Origin: Halobacteriales archaeon QS_4_69_225
GTDB lineage: Archaea > Halobacteriota > Halobacteria > Halobacteriales > Haloarculaceae
Direction: 5' to 3'
DNA: 64,000 nucleotides
Assembly (NCBI GenBank): GCA_003020965.1
Contig: PXRL01000028.1
Span: 30,253-94,252, forward strand
The notes beneath the pieces were generated by a model, which did no database searches, was not told the DNA's origin, and worked only from the letters and a program-made list of their open reading frames with translations. The position numbers were made by a program, and so were the translations under genes. The first letter of the stretch is position 1, and every line of letters begins with the position of its first letter. Shown here piece by piece: positions 16,593 to 24,325 of this stretch.

Positions 16593-16688
16593 GTGCCGCA
16601 CGACAACGTGATCCCCGGTTAAAAACTGTCGGGGACGACTCGCGGACCGCGGGCTCGGCTTCAAGTTCGCCGGGTCCCTGCACGACGC

Positions 16689-17888
16689 ATGGACGACGCC
16701 ATCCCCGTCACGGTGCTGTCCGGGAGTCTGGGGGCGGGCAAGACGACGCTGACGAACCACCTGCTGTCGAACGCCGGCGACCGCGACGTCGCGGTCCTGG
16801 TCAACGACATGGGCGAGGTGAACGTCGACGCCGAGCTGGTCGCCGAGGGGTCGGAGCTCGACCCGGCCGGCGGCGTGACGGAGCTGTCGAACGGCTGCAT
16901 CTGCTGTGAGCTGCAGGACGACCTCGAGGCGGCCGTCGTCCGGCTGGCCCGCGACCGCGAGTTCGACGCCCTCGTGGTGGAGTCGTCGGGCATCTCCGAG
17001 CCGGCACCCGTCGCGCGGCTGTTCGCGCTCGAGTCGCGGGTCGCCGCGCTGTACCGGGTCGACACCCTGGTGACCGTCGTCGACACCCGGCGGTTCCTCG
17101 ACACGTTCGCCGGCGGCGAGCCCGACCGCCGCGGGGCGGCCGCCGCCCCGGACGGCGCCGACCGCCCCCTGTCGGATCTGCTGGTCGAGCAGGTCGAACT
17201 GTCGAACGTGGTCCTGCTGAACAAGGCCGACCGCTGTACGGACGCCGAACTCGCCGAGGCCGAGGAGCTGGTCGGCGCCCTCCAGCCGGGCGCCGAGACG
17301 GTCCGGACGACGTTCTCGGCGGTCGACCCCGACCGGCTGTTCGACCGCGGGCTGTTCGACCCCGACGAGGCGGGCGACCTGCCGGGCTGGAAGCGCGCGC
17401 TGTCGGGGGCCGGCCACGGCGACGGCGACGACGACGACCACCACCACCCCGAGGAGACCTACGGCGTCTCGTCGTTCACCTTCCGTCGACGCCGGCCCTT
17501 CCACCCCGAGCGGTTCGCCGGGGTCCTGCGCGACCTGCCGCCGGGAGTCGTCCGTTCGAAGGGGACGGCCTGGGTCGCCGGCAACGACTGCCGCGTCGTC
17601 GTCGGCCACGCCGGCCCCTCGGTGCGGGCCGAGGCGACGGGTCCCTGGATCGCGAGCCTTCCCGAGGTCGAGCGGGACCTCTACCGCTCGAACCGCCCCG
17701 ACCTGGAGTGGCACGACGACCACGGCGACCGCCGGACGGAACTGGTGTTCATCGGCACCGACTACGAGCGGGCCGCACTCGAGACGGCGCTGGACGACGC
17801 GCTCGTCACCGACGACGAGAAGATCGAAGAACTTTCGGCGGAGCCGTTCCCGGACGAGCAGGGCGCCGAGACGGTGATCCGACGCTAA
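16689..17888 (+). CDS. CobW/P47K family zinc-type GTPase metallochaperone
   Basis: A 399-residue G3E GTPase. Walker A is [11 protein letters not shown] (11-21), the metal site is the family CxCC motif within [10 protein letters not shown] (Cys70, Cys72, Cys73), ESSGISEP is the switch/Walker B region, and LNKAD is the guanine-specificity motif. An acidic, His-containing linker ([13 protein letters not shown], about residues 243-255) separates the GTPase from the CobW C-terminal domain, typical of Zn or Co chaperones. It is divergent from the ArsA operon. Its stop overlaps the convergent zinc-ribbon gene by 4 bp, a suggestive metal-related neighbourhood. Confidence 0.9.
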   Translation: MDDAIPVTVLSGSLGAGKTTLTNHLLSNAGDRDVAVLVNDMGEVNVDAELVAEGSELDPAGGVTELSNGCICCELQDDLEAAVVRLARDREFDALVVESSGISEPAPVARLFALESRVAALYRVDTLVTVVDTRRFLDTFAGGEPDRRGAAAAPDGADRPLSDLLVEQVELSNVVLLNKADRCTDAELAEAEELVGALQPGAETVRTTFSAVDPDRLFDRGLFDPDEAGDLPGWKRALSGAGHGDGDDDDHHHPEETYGVSSFTFRRRRPFHPERFAGVLRDLPPGVVRSKGTAWVAGNDCRVVVGHAGPSVRAEATGPWIASLPEVERDLYRSNRPDLEWHDDHGDRRTELVFIGTDYERAALETALDDALVTDDEKIEELSAEPFPDEQGAETVIRR

Positions 17889-18022
17889 CAGGCACAGGAG
17901 CGGCCGGAGGCCCGCTCGAACCGCATCTCCTCGCCGCAGTCCGGGCACGTCTCGTCGCCCTCCAGGTCGACGTCCCGGATGCGGACGTCGCAGTCTTGAC
18001 ATCCTCCCACGGCTGAAGCCAT
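17885..18022 (-). CDS. Small zinc-ribbon protein, N-terminus supplied by IS end
   Basis: A 45-residue protein with two Cys-x2-Cys pairs (CQDC and CPDC) and a Cys-rich tail (GRSCAC); the body RIRDVDLEGDETCPDCGEE looks like a haloarchaeal small zinc-finger protein. The only start in frame, ATG 18022, lies inside the terminal hairpin of the adjacent TnpB element, and the first Cys codon (17999-18001) is at the IS/host junction. The natural 5' end has probably been replaced by IS sequence (MASAVGG). It overlaps the CobW gene end by 4 bp. It may be functional, re-started or a pseudogene. Confidence 0.6.
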   Translation of the reverse strand: MASAVGGCQDCDVRIRDVDLEGDETCPDCGEEMRFERASGRSCAC

Positions 18023-18047
18023 GGGATTCCTCCGGTGGGGATGTTGG

Positions 18048-19370
18048 CTACGTGGCACCCACGGAGGCAAGTTTCCCGTCGCTGGTACTCCGGTTTGTGC
18101 GCTTCTCATTGGGACTGGCCCTCTCGGGAGAGTCTGGTAGCTCCGACCAGTTGTGGTCGTCCCACTTGAGACGCACGGGCCGTGCCATCGACCCGACTTC
18201 TTCGCCAGCCTGTTGTTCGAGGAACGTCTGAGATGCACAGAGGTCGGCGTGGGCTTCGTGACCGCACGGACACCTGAACAAGTCGCCGTCTCGGTCGGTG
18301 TTGTCCTGTTCGCCACACGCCGGACACGTTCGGGTTGTGTCGGCTTCTGACTTCACCTCGATGGTGACACCGTATTCCTCGGCGGTGTACGAGAGGCGCT
18401 CGATGAACGTCCGAAACGCCCAAAACTGATGAGTCTTGGCGTTCACCTCGGCGCACCAGTGCGTCGAGAGAACGTCCGTGAGGTCGCCTACGTATACCGT
18501 GGCGACACCTTCGGCGTAGAGCCGTTGCATCAAGTCTCGAGCCAGTGCATCTTGTGCGTGGTCGCGCCGCCGCGTCCGTTTGCGATACAGCCGCCGTATC
18601 CGGTGACTACTATATCGACCCTCGCGGAGTTTGGACTGCAAGCGGGCGATTTTGTCGGTCGTCTCGCGGAAGCGGTCGAACAGGTCCCGGCCTTTGTACA
18701 GATATTGCTGGCCGGTCGTGGTGGTACAGGCGACAAGATTGTTCGCGCCCACGTCCAACGCGGCTGCTTCGGAAGCCAGTGGTGAATCCTGTTGAGAATC
18801 GGGTACGGTAACAGGTTGAAAGGCCCTGAACGTGTCGTCCATCTCGTCGTACTGTATCTCCAAGCGACCCTGTTCGCCGTCCCACTTCGGAGCGCCGCAG
18901 ACTTCGAGGCGGAGGCGTCCGGTGTGGTCGTATCGGTTTTTCAACTCACTACCGACCGGAATCTCCAGACGTGACCGCTCGCCGGTTTCGAGCGTGTACT
19001 GGTCGTTGCGGATGTAGGTCCGCAACTCACGGTCCTCGTCTTCGTTGCCCCAGTAGCCCGGTGGTGACGGTCGTTCATCGCGTTCTCCATTCTCCCATTC
19101 TTTTCGAGCGGCGAAAAACGACCGCCACCCGGCGGAGTTCTTTCGGATGACCTGTTGAGCGGTCGACGAACTGAGGACATCGACGTAGCGTTTGCGGTAG
19201 TCGGCAGTGCCCCACACGCTCTCGCCGTCGAAGAACTGCTGGCGACGTTCGTAGTTCAGTTCATTCCACAAGCTGGCGGAGGCGTCCAACAAGTCGCGGA
19301 GCAGTTGCTCGTCCTCGGCGGAGAGTGGTCGCACTGCGAACGTGTTGGTTCGCCTCACGACAACAGACAT
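18048..19370 (-). CDS. tnpB: TnpB-family RNA-guided nuclease homologue, RuvC-II Glu replaced by Gly
   Basis: A 440-residue TnpB: N-terminal helical/WED-like region ([15 protein letters not shown]), Ruv[10 protein letters not shown] (Asp206), Ruv[12 protein letters not shown], a zinc finger CPAC...CPC (Cys349/352/367/369) and RuvC-III HEAHADL (Asp376). Aligned with the second TnpB of this window, where the same place reads IAFEDLTDI, the catalytic Glu is Gly295 here. The protein may therefore bind guided DNA without cutting it, or use another residue. The start at 19370 is chosen because the sequence from [13 protein letters not shown] resembles the family; 19376 and 19403 are alternatives. 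The divergent RHH gene starts 38 bp away. Confidence 0.85.
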   Translation of the reverse strand: MSVVVRRTNTFAVRPLSAEDEQLLRDLLDASASLWNELNYERRQQFFDGESVWGTADYRKRYVDVLSSSTAQQVIRKNSAGWRSFFAARKEWENGERDERPSPPGYWGNEDEDRELRTYIRNDQYTLETGERSRLEIPVGSELKNRYDHTGRLRLEVCGAPKWDGEQGRLEIQYDEMDDTFRAFQPVTVPDSQQDSPLASEAAALDVGANNLVACTTTTGQQYLYKGRDLFDRFRETTDKIARLQSKLREGRYSSHRIRRLYRKRTRRRDHAQDALARDLMQRLYAEGVATVYVGDLTDVLSTHWCAEVNAKTHQFWAFRTFIERLSYTAEEYGVTIEVKSEADTTRTCPACGEQDNTDRDGDLFRCPCGHEAHADLCASQTFLEQQAGEEVGSMARPVRLKWDDHNWSELPDSPERASPNEKRTNRSTSDGKLASVGAT

Positions 19371-19408
19371 TTGCATTCCCACGTCTGAATGTCTTTCGGA
19401 CACAGACG

Positions 19409-19552
19409 ATGCGACCGAACATCGACATCTCGCACACGTTGAACGGGCGCGTGAAAGACTACGCCGAACAGCAGGACGTGACCCTCGAAGAAGCCTATCG
19501 GGAGGTTATCGAAGCGGGGTTGGAAGCGGTGGAACATTCAGACGAGCAATAG
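19409..19552 (+). CDS. 47-aa ribbon-helix-helix protein inside the IS
   Basis: [20 protein letters not shown]... is a short beta strand followed by two helices ([20 protein letters not shown], then [10 protein letters not shown]), the CopG/Arc-type RHH DNA-binding fold. It starts 38 bp from the tnpB start on the opposite strand and lies within the IS terminal hairpins. The gap is too short for two separate promoters, so one promoter must lie inside the other's coding region. Autoregulation, or control of tnpB, is a natural inference. It sits where a tnpA gene would be in complete IS605 elements. Confidence 0.7.
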   Translation: MRPNIDISHTLNGRVKDYAEQQDVTLEEAYREVIEAGLEAVEHSDEQ

Positions 19553-19782
19553 CGCGTGGACTGGCGGGCCGTGTTGTCGCTCACACCCACCCGTGAACGG
19601 GTGGGCTTCCGCTTGCTACGTGTCACACCAGTAAGCGCCCTTCGAGCCGTCGTCCGGCCGCGATTTCGTCGACGACTGGACGGTGAGTGCCTCCGTGATG
19701 CTGTCGAGAATGCTCATACCGTGGTAGAGCGTGATACACGGGTAATCGTGTCGTGGGTGTGTCCGTCCCCCACACAGCCGGG

Positions 19783-20199
19783 TCAGCCGACGGACGCCGC
19801 CAGCTCCTCGGCGGCCCGCCGGAGCTCCCCGCGGCGCTTCCAGGCGGCGACGCGGTCGGCGAGCGGCAGCGGCAGGTTCAACGACACCGACGACCGCAGC
19901 CGCAGCCGCGAGCCGTTGGCCTCGTCGGTGACGGTCACCTCGGTTTCGAGGCGGTCGAACGGCCCGACCTCCCCCTCGGCGGTGTACCGGAGGCCGTCCT
20001 CGAGGGACTCGAACCGCAGCGGCACCGACATCCCGGGACCGACGGCCGTGACCACGACCCCCGTCTCCGTCTCCTCGACGGCGTCGACGGTGAACGTCCC
20101 CTCGGCGGCGACGACCGACTCCGGCGAGAGGGTCCGCCGGACCGCCCTCGGGTGTGCCAGCACGAACCGGGAGGCCTCGACCTCGCGCACGGCGGCCAC
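19783..20199 (-). CDS. SRPBCC/START-like domain protein
   Basis: A 138-residue protein of the SRPBCC (polyketide cyclase/CoxG-like) fold, beginning REVEASRFVLAHPRAVRRTL, with alternating strands (GTFTVDAVEETETGVVVTAV, LRYTAEGEVGPFDRLETEVTV) and a long C-terminal helix LADRVAAWKRRGELRRAAEEL. These proteins form a hydrophobic ligand cavity; the ligand here is unknown. It is a common small haloarchaeal gene. The length fits a single domain. Its 3' end is close to the IS left end but is not disrupted. Confidence 0.8.
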   Translation of the reverse strand: MAAVREVEASRFVLAHPRAVRRTLSPESVVAAEGTFTVDAVEETETGVVVTAVGPGMSVPLRFESLEDGLRYTAEGEVGPFDRLETEVTVTDEANGSRLRLRSSVSLNLPLPLADRVAAWKRRGELRRAAEELAASVG

Positions 20200-20279
20200 C
20201 AGGATCGGCGGCTACTAATCCTCCCGGTTCAGGCGCCGACCGATCTCGACCGGCCGGGGCGGGATCGGCCCGGTTCCGT

Positions 20280-20591
20280 TCAGAGCAGCGGCACCGACAG
20301 CGCGAGGAGGATGACGCCGAACGCGACCGCGACGTAGATGAGACGTCGGAACCGCAGCTCCGCCGGAACGTCCACCCACGGGGGGGAGGCAACCCACACC
20401 AGCCGGTGGTAGGCGAACGCGGAGACGGCAACGGCGGCGGCCGTCGCGACGGCCAGCGACGTCCGGACCGACAGCCCGTAGGCGAGGCCGTAGAGCGGCC
20501 CCGCCGAGAACAGGAGCATCACCGACAGTCCCGCGGAGACGAGAAACGGCACCGGGTCCACCGGCTCCCCGTTACGGTTCCGGACGGCCAT
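20280..20591 (-). CDS. Small three-helix membrane protein, unknown function
   Basis: A 103-residue protein with three hydrophobic segments (about residues 14-34, 38-60 and 84-103) and a charged loop (VASPPWVDVPAELRFRRLI). The ATG at 20591, giving MAVRNRNGEPVDPVPF, is preferred to an upstream start whose residues are Gly/Pro-rich. I do not recognise a named family; it looks like one of the many conserved haloarchaeal membrane proteins. It is divergent from the next small membrane protein, with 58 bp between the starts. Confidence 0.65.
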   Translation of the reverse strand: MAVRNRNGEPVDPVPFLVSAGLSVMLLFSAGPLYGLAYGLSVRTSLAVATAAAVAVSAFAYHRLVWVASPPWVDVPAELRFRRLIYVAVAFGVILLALSVPLL

Positions 20592-20649
20592 ACCGACCGT
20601 CGGGCCCGGCCCGACAAAAGCTAAGGGGGCGCGGCCACCGTTCGAACGC

Positions 20650-20862
20650 ATGGACGACGCCGACGGGTTCGACGCCGGCGCCAGCGGGACGCGGGGTGAC
20701 CCGCGCGTGCTCGTCGCTATGAACGTCGTCCTCTCGACGGCGTTCGCGGCGACGGTGGTGTGGGGGTTGAGCTACGTCGGCAGCGTCGAGTTCACGCTCG
20801 TCAACGTCGCCACCGGCGCGATCCTGCTCGCCGCCGTCTCCTACGCGGTGTCGACGAGATAG
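20650..20862 (+). CDS. Small two-helix membrane protein, unknown function
   Basis: A 70-residue protein with an acidic N-terminal tail (MDDADGFDAG) and two transmembrane helices (VLVAMNVVLSTAFAATVVWG and LVNVATGAILLAAVSYAV). Its codon use and topology suggest a genuine conserved haloarchaeal gene. No function is known to me. It is convergent with the zinc-ribbon/coiled-coil gene, with 7 bp between stops. Confidence 0.65.
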   Translation: MDDADGFDAGASGTRGDPRVLVAMNVVLSTAFAATVVWGLSYVGSVEFTLVNVATGAILLAAVSYAVSTR

Positions 20863-20869
20863 CGGCCGG

Positions 20870-21106
20870 TCAGCCGCTGAGTACCCACGCGGTGCCGCAC
20901 TCCTCGCAGACGGCCTTCGCCCACGAGAGTCCGGAGTTCTTCGTCAACGCGCCGTCGCCGCACTCCGGACACGACGGCTCGTCGAGGGCGTCGATATTGG
21001 CGTTGGCCAGCAGGATGGCGTGCTGCTTCCGGTACCGCTCGAGCGTCTCCTCGACGACTTCGACCCGCTGTTCGACCCGTTCGAGTCGCTCCTCGAGATC
21101 GTCCAT
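20870..21106 (-). CDS. Coiled-coil zinc-ribbon small protein
   Basis: A 78-residue protein: an N-terminal coiled coil (MDDLEERLERVEQRVEVVEE, heptad pattern) followed by a zinc ribbon with CPECGDG and CEECGTAW pairs (about residues 46-49 and 68-71). Small CPxCG zinc-finger proteins of this kind are abundant in haloarchaea and probably act as nucleic-acid or protein-binding adaptors. The coiled coil implies oligomerisation. No operon partner. Confidence 0.8.
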   Translation of the reverse strand: MDDLEERLERVEQRVEVVEETLERYRKQHAILLANANIDALDEPSCPECGDGALTKNSGLSWAKAVCEECGTAWVLSG

Positions 21107-21158
21107 ACACGTACGATGTGGCTGCCGTTACAAACCCGTTCCGCCGCCCGGACCGATA

Positions 21159-21370
21159 GTATTCAGTGGGAAAGAAGTAGCGTACTTCGGCGGTGACGGT
21201 GGCGTGTTCGAACGCCCCCTCTCGCCGCGGGCTGTGGCTCGTTGCGCTCGCTCGGCCTCGCAACGCGCGGCCTGCGGCCGTGTGTGCGTCGCCTACCCCG
21301 GCGAGCGGTCGGCCCCGTTCGAGGTCCCACTCGACGCCGGCCGATCGGCCAGCTCTCGCGTAACCGAACA
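21159..21370. repeat. Dispersed MITE-like repeat, long copy
   Basis: The left part (21159-21230: ATTCAGTGGGAAAGAAGTAG, then TTCGGCGGTGACGGTGGCG, then CGAACGCCCCCTC) and the right part (21330-21370: CGACGCCGGCCGATCGGCC, then AGCTCTCGCGTAACCGAACA) match the shorter intergenic copy at 51821-51925, where the two parts are directly joined. The roughly 100 bp between them here is unique and hairpin-rich. It fills most of a 450-bp gene-free gap. No terminal inverted repeat was found, so the mobile nature is a guess. Confidence 0.5.
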
Positions 21371-21438
21371 CGGCCCCTGGACCTTCGGCGGCGCCCCCGA
21401 TCCCCCCGGAGGCAAGCGGATCGCGCGTCGGTCAGCTA

Positions 21439-21447
21439 ATATTTAAC
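21439..21447 (+). promoter_or_regulatory. TATA box upstream of the 21.5-kb membrane gene
   Basis: AATATTTAA lies about 30 bp ahead of an ATG at 21474. That ATG is not in the frame of the membrane protein that follows, which otherwise has only a GTG at 21556. The promoter position therefore points to 21474 as the ancestral start and to a later 1-nt shift. Confidence 0.4.
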
Positions 21448-21555
21448 GGTCGCCAGCCCGAACGTTGGGGTAGATGCCCGCGACGGAGCGAGGTACCACA
21501 CGCGCTCGAGGGTCGACCGACCGACGCGACCCTGCCGGAGACCTGGAGCGCGGCG

Positions 21556-22014
21556 GTGACGGGCGGCTGGCTGGTTTCCCGGGTCGTCGCCCACGGGGCG
21601 ACGGACGAGACGTCGCAGCTCGCGCTGACGACGTTCGAGCCGGTCGGCCCGCTGGCGCCGGCCGCGGCGTCGTTTCTCCGGGTGCGATTCCGGTCCCGGT
21701 CGGTGAGCGGACCGTTCCCGGCCCGGACGGTCCTCGGGATCACGGGACTCGCCGCCAGCTTCGCCGTCGTCGAGGCGGCCGGCATCGGCGAGACGTTGAT
21801 CCTCGACGGAGTGTGGTTCGCCGGCCCGGCGGTCGGCTTCCTCGTCACCGCCGGCTACACGAACGGCTGGAGCCGCCGACTGTACGCCGCCGCGGCTACC
21901 CTCGGCGGCGCGGTCCTCGTGGTGACCGTCCGGCCGTTCGAGTCGGTCCACTACCTCGTGGCCGCCGTCGTCCAGGGGCTGCCGATGCTGTACCACGGCA
22001 CGCGACTCAACTGA
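21556..22014 (+). CDS. Membrane protein with doubtful N-terminus
   Basis: A 152-residue protein with about four hydrophobic helices (from LVSRVVAHG, PARTVLGITGLAASF, WFAGPAVGFLVTAG and HYLVAAVVQGLPMLYHG). The protein-like reading continues upstream of the GTG at 21556 for about 20 more codons (LPETWSAAVTGG) without any start codon, while the TATA box and ATG at 21474 point to a different frame. A single-base frameshift near 21480-21530, real or a sequencing error, would join them. The family is not recognised. The FNR-like gene follows 6 bp after the stop. Confidence 0.55.
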   Translation: MTGGWLVSRVVAHGATDETSQLALTTFEPVGPLAPAAASFLRVRFRSRSVSGPFPARTVLGITGLAASFAVVEAAGIGETLILDGVWFAGPAVGFLVTAGYTNGWSRRLYAAAATLGGAVLVVTVRPFESVHYLVAAVVQGLPMLYHGTRLN

Positions 22015-22020
22015 TCCACA

Positions 22021-22731
22021 ATGACACACACCGCCACAGTCGTCGACACGTACCGACTGACGCCGCAAGTCAAGTCCATCCGACTGCGCGTCCCCGACCA
22101 CACCTTCGAGTTCGAGCCCGGCCAGCACACCACCGTCCGCTTCGAATCCAGCGGCGAGACGGTCGTCCGGCCGTACTCGCCGACGAACCTCCCCGGGACC
22201 GACGAGCTGATGCTCACGATCCGCCGCTACGACGACGGGCTGGCCTCGTCGTACATGCACACCCGCAACCCGGGCGACGAGGTCACCGTCGGCCCGCTGG
22301 AGGGGGCGCTGGCGCTCGACGACACCGACCGGGACGTCGCCTTCCTCGCCAGCGGGACCGGTATCACCCCGATGATGGCGATGCTCCGGCAGTACCTCCG
22401 GGACGGCTCGGGCAACGCCCACGTCGTCCTCGGCGAGAAACGCGAGGAGACGCTTCTCCTCCGGGGGACGCTGAACGAGCTGGCGGCCAACAACGCCAAC
22501 CTGGACGTGACGTTCACGCTGTCGGACCCCAACTGGGAGTGGACCGGCCGCGTCGGCTACGTCCAGGAACACCTCGAGGACCTCTTCGACGAGTTCGAAG
22601 CTCGGGACTTCTACGTCTGCGGCGTCCCGCCGATGGTCGTCGACACGAAGGAGCGGCTGCGCGAGCTCGGAGCGCCCGACGAGCGAATCCACAGCGAGGG
22701 CTGGGAGGAGGGCGCCGTCTCCGACGAGTAG
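22021..22731 (+). CDS. FNR-family FAD-dependent oxidoreductase
   Basis: A 236-residue ferredoxin-NAD(P)+ reductase-like protein. It has an FAD-binding barrel with GQHTTVRF and the RPYSPTN flavin motif (about residues 51-57), a YMHTRNPGDEVTVGPLEG loop, and an NAD(P)-binding half with ASGTGITPMMAMLRQYL (pyrophosphate loop, about 109-125) and YVCGVPPMVVDTKERL (C-G-x-P). There is no 2Fe-2S domain, so it needs a separate electron partner; several ferredoxin-type partners exist in haloarchaea, including the one at 39536. It may be co-transcribed with the upstream membrane protein (6-bp gap). Confidence 0.9.
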   Translation: MTHTATVVDTYRLTPQVKSIRLRVPDHTFEFEPGQHTTVRFESSGETVVRPYSPTNLPGTDELMLTIRRYDDGLASSYMHTRNPGDEVTVGPLEGALALDDTDRDVAFLASGTGITPMMAMLRQYLRDGSGNAHVVLGEKREETLLLRGTLNELAANNANLDVTFTLSDPNWEWTGRVGYVQEHLEDLFDEFEARDFYVCGVPPMVVDTKERLRELGAPDERIHSEGWEEGAVSDE

Positions 22732-22855
22732 CCGTCACGCGGCCCGCCCGACGGTCCGCCGCCCGGCGGACGGTCGACACGAGAGTCCGGGAGGAACTCG
22801 ACGAACGGAGTGGTCGAAGCCGAACGTCGTTTCGGGGCTCGGGAGGTCCTTCGCA

Positions 22856-22901
22856 AGCCTAGGCCGGAATTTGAATCCGGGGTCTCGTCCGTACCAAGGA
22901 C
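22856..22901 (-). repeat. att-like partial duplicate of tRNA-Thr(GGT), distal end of island
   Basis: Forty-six bases match 24644-24689 of the intact tRNA-Thr gene with one mismatch (G versus T). The match covers the acceptor 3' strand, T arm, variable loop and the 3' half of the anticodon arm, and stops abruptly in the anticodon stem. This is the signature of tyrosine-recombinase integration into a tRNA 3' end. The copy has no 5' half and cannot be a working tRNA. Confidence 0.85.
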
Positions 22902-23035
22902 AGACGATATGTCGTGTCCTCTACTGCCGGTTTTCAGCTCCCATTGTGTCTTTCCCCTGGTTTCGTCGCCCGTATGCCTTCCGGCGATTTTCCGATCTCA
23001 CCGGTGTCTCCGTGCTAACTCGGGGGAAGGATTTT

Positions 23036-23075
23036 GACGTCCTCCCCGCCCTGAAGGGCGAGGCTTTGCGCCTGT
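23036..23075. repeat. Orphan IS200/IS605-type end
   Basis: TTGACGTCCTCCCCGCCCTG then AAGGGCGAGGCTTTGCG: a CGCCCT-GA-AGGGCG hairpin after a TTGACRTCCTCCC stem. It closely resembles the right end of the 18-kb TnpB element (TTGACATCCTCCCACGGCTG). No tnpA or tnpB is attached, so it is a solo end or an internally deleted element within the tRNA island. Confidence 0.45.
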
Positions 23076-23470
23076 CTTTCACATAAATACAGGATTGCCG
23101 GACGCTCGTCCTGTTAGAACGCTGGATAACACTGCCCCTGTAGGTAGGTTGAACAGTCGAAGTGTGCGCTAAGCGATAATTGGATATCCATATGAGTATT
23201 GAATCTTCCAAGCCGGCCCGTAGTCAGCTCGGCTTTCCATCGGTTGCTCGGGATCGTGCAGTATAGGCCAGTCGTTAGGAATTAGAGGGCCGATCGCAAC
23301 CTGTTCACGGGACCTTGCTGAGGGGTGTCGTCAGCGGAGCGAGACCTGATTATAGCCCAGTAGCGGAACCTGATATCTGGTAAATTCTGTCAGTGGTTCC
23401 GCCTCCGTGTCGACACTCTCAGTTGAAATAGTGGTAGTTGAGTAACGTTGGAGAATGGCGACTCCCAGCC
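23076..23470. other. Gene-free AT-richer stretch in the island
   Basis: I see no convincing gene on either strand. Reading frames are short and lack haloarchaeal codon bias, and the base composition is clearly lower in GC than the flanking chromosome. It is probably decayed mobile-element sequence. Confidence 0.5.
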
Positions 23471-23482
23471 AACCTTTACAAA

Positions 23483-23504
23483 TGTGTGAGTACAATGTGT
23501 GTAC
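23483..23504 (+). promoter_or_regulatory. Direct-repeat operator candidate of the RHH/PIN pair
   Basis: TGTGTGAGTAC-AA-TGTGTGTAC: two near-identical half-sites in tandem just ahead of the RHH start (23517) and downstream of TTTACA. RHH antitoxins typically bind such tandem repeats to repress their own operon. Confidence 0.45.
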
Positions 23505-23516
23505 GAGAGCACCGAT

Positions 23517-23819
23517 ATGAGCAACACGAGGGTCAATTTCCGGCTGCCGGAGGACCTGGTCGACAAAGCAGACGTAGCAGCCGAGGTCAACAAGAAAAAC
23601 CGGACGGAGATTGTCAAAGAAGCACTGCAGGACTACATAGAGGACGTCGAAAACGACGAAAAATTCAAAGAGGCGGTCGTAGAGCTGTACCTGGACGACC
23701 GGATCGGCTTCGAACTTCTCAAGGAGTTCATCGGCCGTCAGGATGCCGAATCGGTCAGGGCCTCGAAAACCATCCTCGACCGCGGCGACGACCTGGCCGA
23801 CGAACTCGCAGACCTGTAA
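23517..23819 (+). CDS. Ribbon-helix-helix antitoxin-like protein
   Basis: A 100-residue protein. The N-terminal RHH fold (RVNFRLPEDLVDKADVAAEV, then NRTEIVKEALQDYIEDVEND) is the DNA-binding, dimerising half of CopG/VapB-type antitoxins; the C-terminal 50 residues (FKEAVVELYLDDRIGFELLKEFIG) would wrap the toxin. The ATG at 23517 follows an operator-like repeat. It ends 15 bp before the PIN gene, the classical antitoxin-toxin order. Its codon use is less GC-extreme than the chromosome, consistent with acquisition. Confidence 0.85.
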   Translation: MSNTRVNFRLPEDLVDKADVAAEVNKKNRTEIVKEALQDYIEDVENDEKFKEAVVELYLDDRIGFELLKEFIGRQDAESVRASKTILDRGDDLADELADL

Positions 23820-23834
23820 CTCACCGGACTGGAA

Positions 23835-24320
23835 ATGATCGTTGCGGACACAAGCGCACTGCTCTCACTAACTTCTATCGACCTCCTCGAAACCTTTCTC
23901 TCGGAGTTCGATATCCACACGACCGACACGGTGATACAGGAGCTGGAAGAGACAGCAAGCTACGACGACCGCCACGGAGACGCCGCCCAAGCTGTTCTGA
24001 ACAACTCGGACAGGATACCAACTCACAGCGCCCCGGAACCGTTCACCTCCTCCCGCGTCGACCGAGGAGAGGGAAGCTGCGCCGCCCTAGCCGATGGTGA
24101 AGAGGCGGAGTTCCTGATCACCGACGACCTCCGAGCACTCCCCGAACTACAGACGGTGACCGACGCCCAGGTGGCTATCTCACCGACCGTTCTGCAAGCC
24201 CTGGTTCGAAGAGGCGTCCTGGAACAGGACGAAGCGGTTGAGAGGCTGGATGAACTCGCGGAACAACGCGACTGGCTGGGCGCACCCATCTACCGGAGAG
24301 CCAGGTCACTACTCGACTGA
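23835..24320 (+). CDS. PIN-domain toxin-like nuclease (VapC-type)
   Basis: A 161-residue PIN protein with acidic residues in the expected places: Asp5 in IVADTSALLSL, Glu36 in VIQELEE, Glu79 in GEGSCAALA, and Asp97/98 in FLITDDLRAL. These coordinate metal for RNA cleavage in VapC toxins. It lies 15 bp downstream of the RHH gene and is almost certainly co-transcribed with it. At 161 residues it is longer than typical VapC (about 130), with a C-terminal helical extension (VLEQDEAVERLDELAEQRDW) common in archaeal PIN toxins of this kind. Confidence 0.88.
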   Translation: MIVADTSALLSLTSIDLLETFLSEFDIHTTDTVIQELEETASYDDRHGDAAQAVLNNSDRIPTHSAPEPFTSSRVDRGEGSCAALADGEEAEFLITDDLRALPELQTVTDAQVAISPTVLQALVRRGVLEQDEAVERLDELAEQRDWLGAPIYRRARSLLD

Positions 24321-24325
24321 GCCTC

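Larger units (their letters stand above)
17996..19617 (-). mobile_element. IS200/IS605-family (IS1341-type) element with tnpB and RHH passenger
   Basis: The boundaries are set by two terminal hairpins: on the right-end side CCCACGGC-TGAA-GCCATGGG (18006-18025), and on the left-end side CCCACCCG-TGAA-CGGGTGGG (19586-19605). Between them are tnpB (minus) and a short ribbon-helix-helix gene (plus). No TnpA (HUH transposase) is present, so mobility would need TnpA in trans. By analogy with other TnpB systems an omega RNA would cover the tnpB 3' end and the hairpin at 18006-18025, with the guide reading into the zinc-ribbon gene. Ends are approximate. Confidence 0.75.

Noticed and set aside
16296..18002. 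Long minus-strand frame opposite the CobW gene, ending with the 98-aa gene.
   Set aside because: Only the last 98 codons look like protein; the rest is antisense to the clear CobW GTPase.
20841..21371. 176-codon minus-strand frame covering the zinc-ribbon gene and the dispersed repeat.
   Set aside because: The 78-aa zinc-ribbon gene in another frame is clearly the real one; the long frame reads repeat sequence.
22856..22901. Possible second tRNA-Thr gene.
   Set aside because: Only the 3' half is present; no D arm or 5' acceptor strand. Treated as an att-like duplicate.
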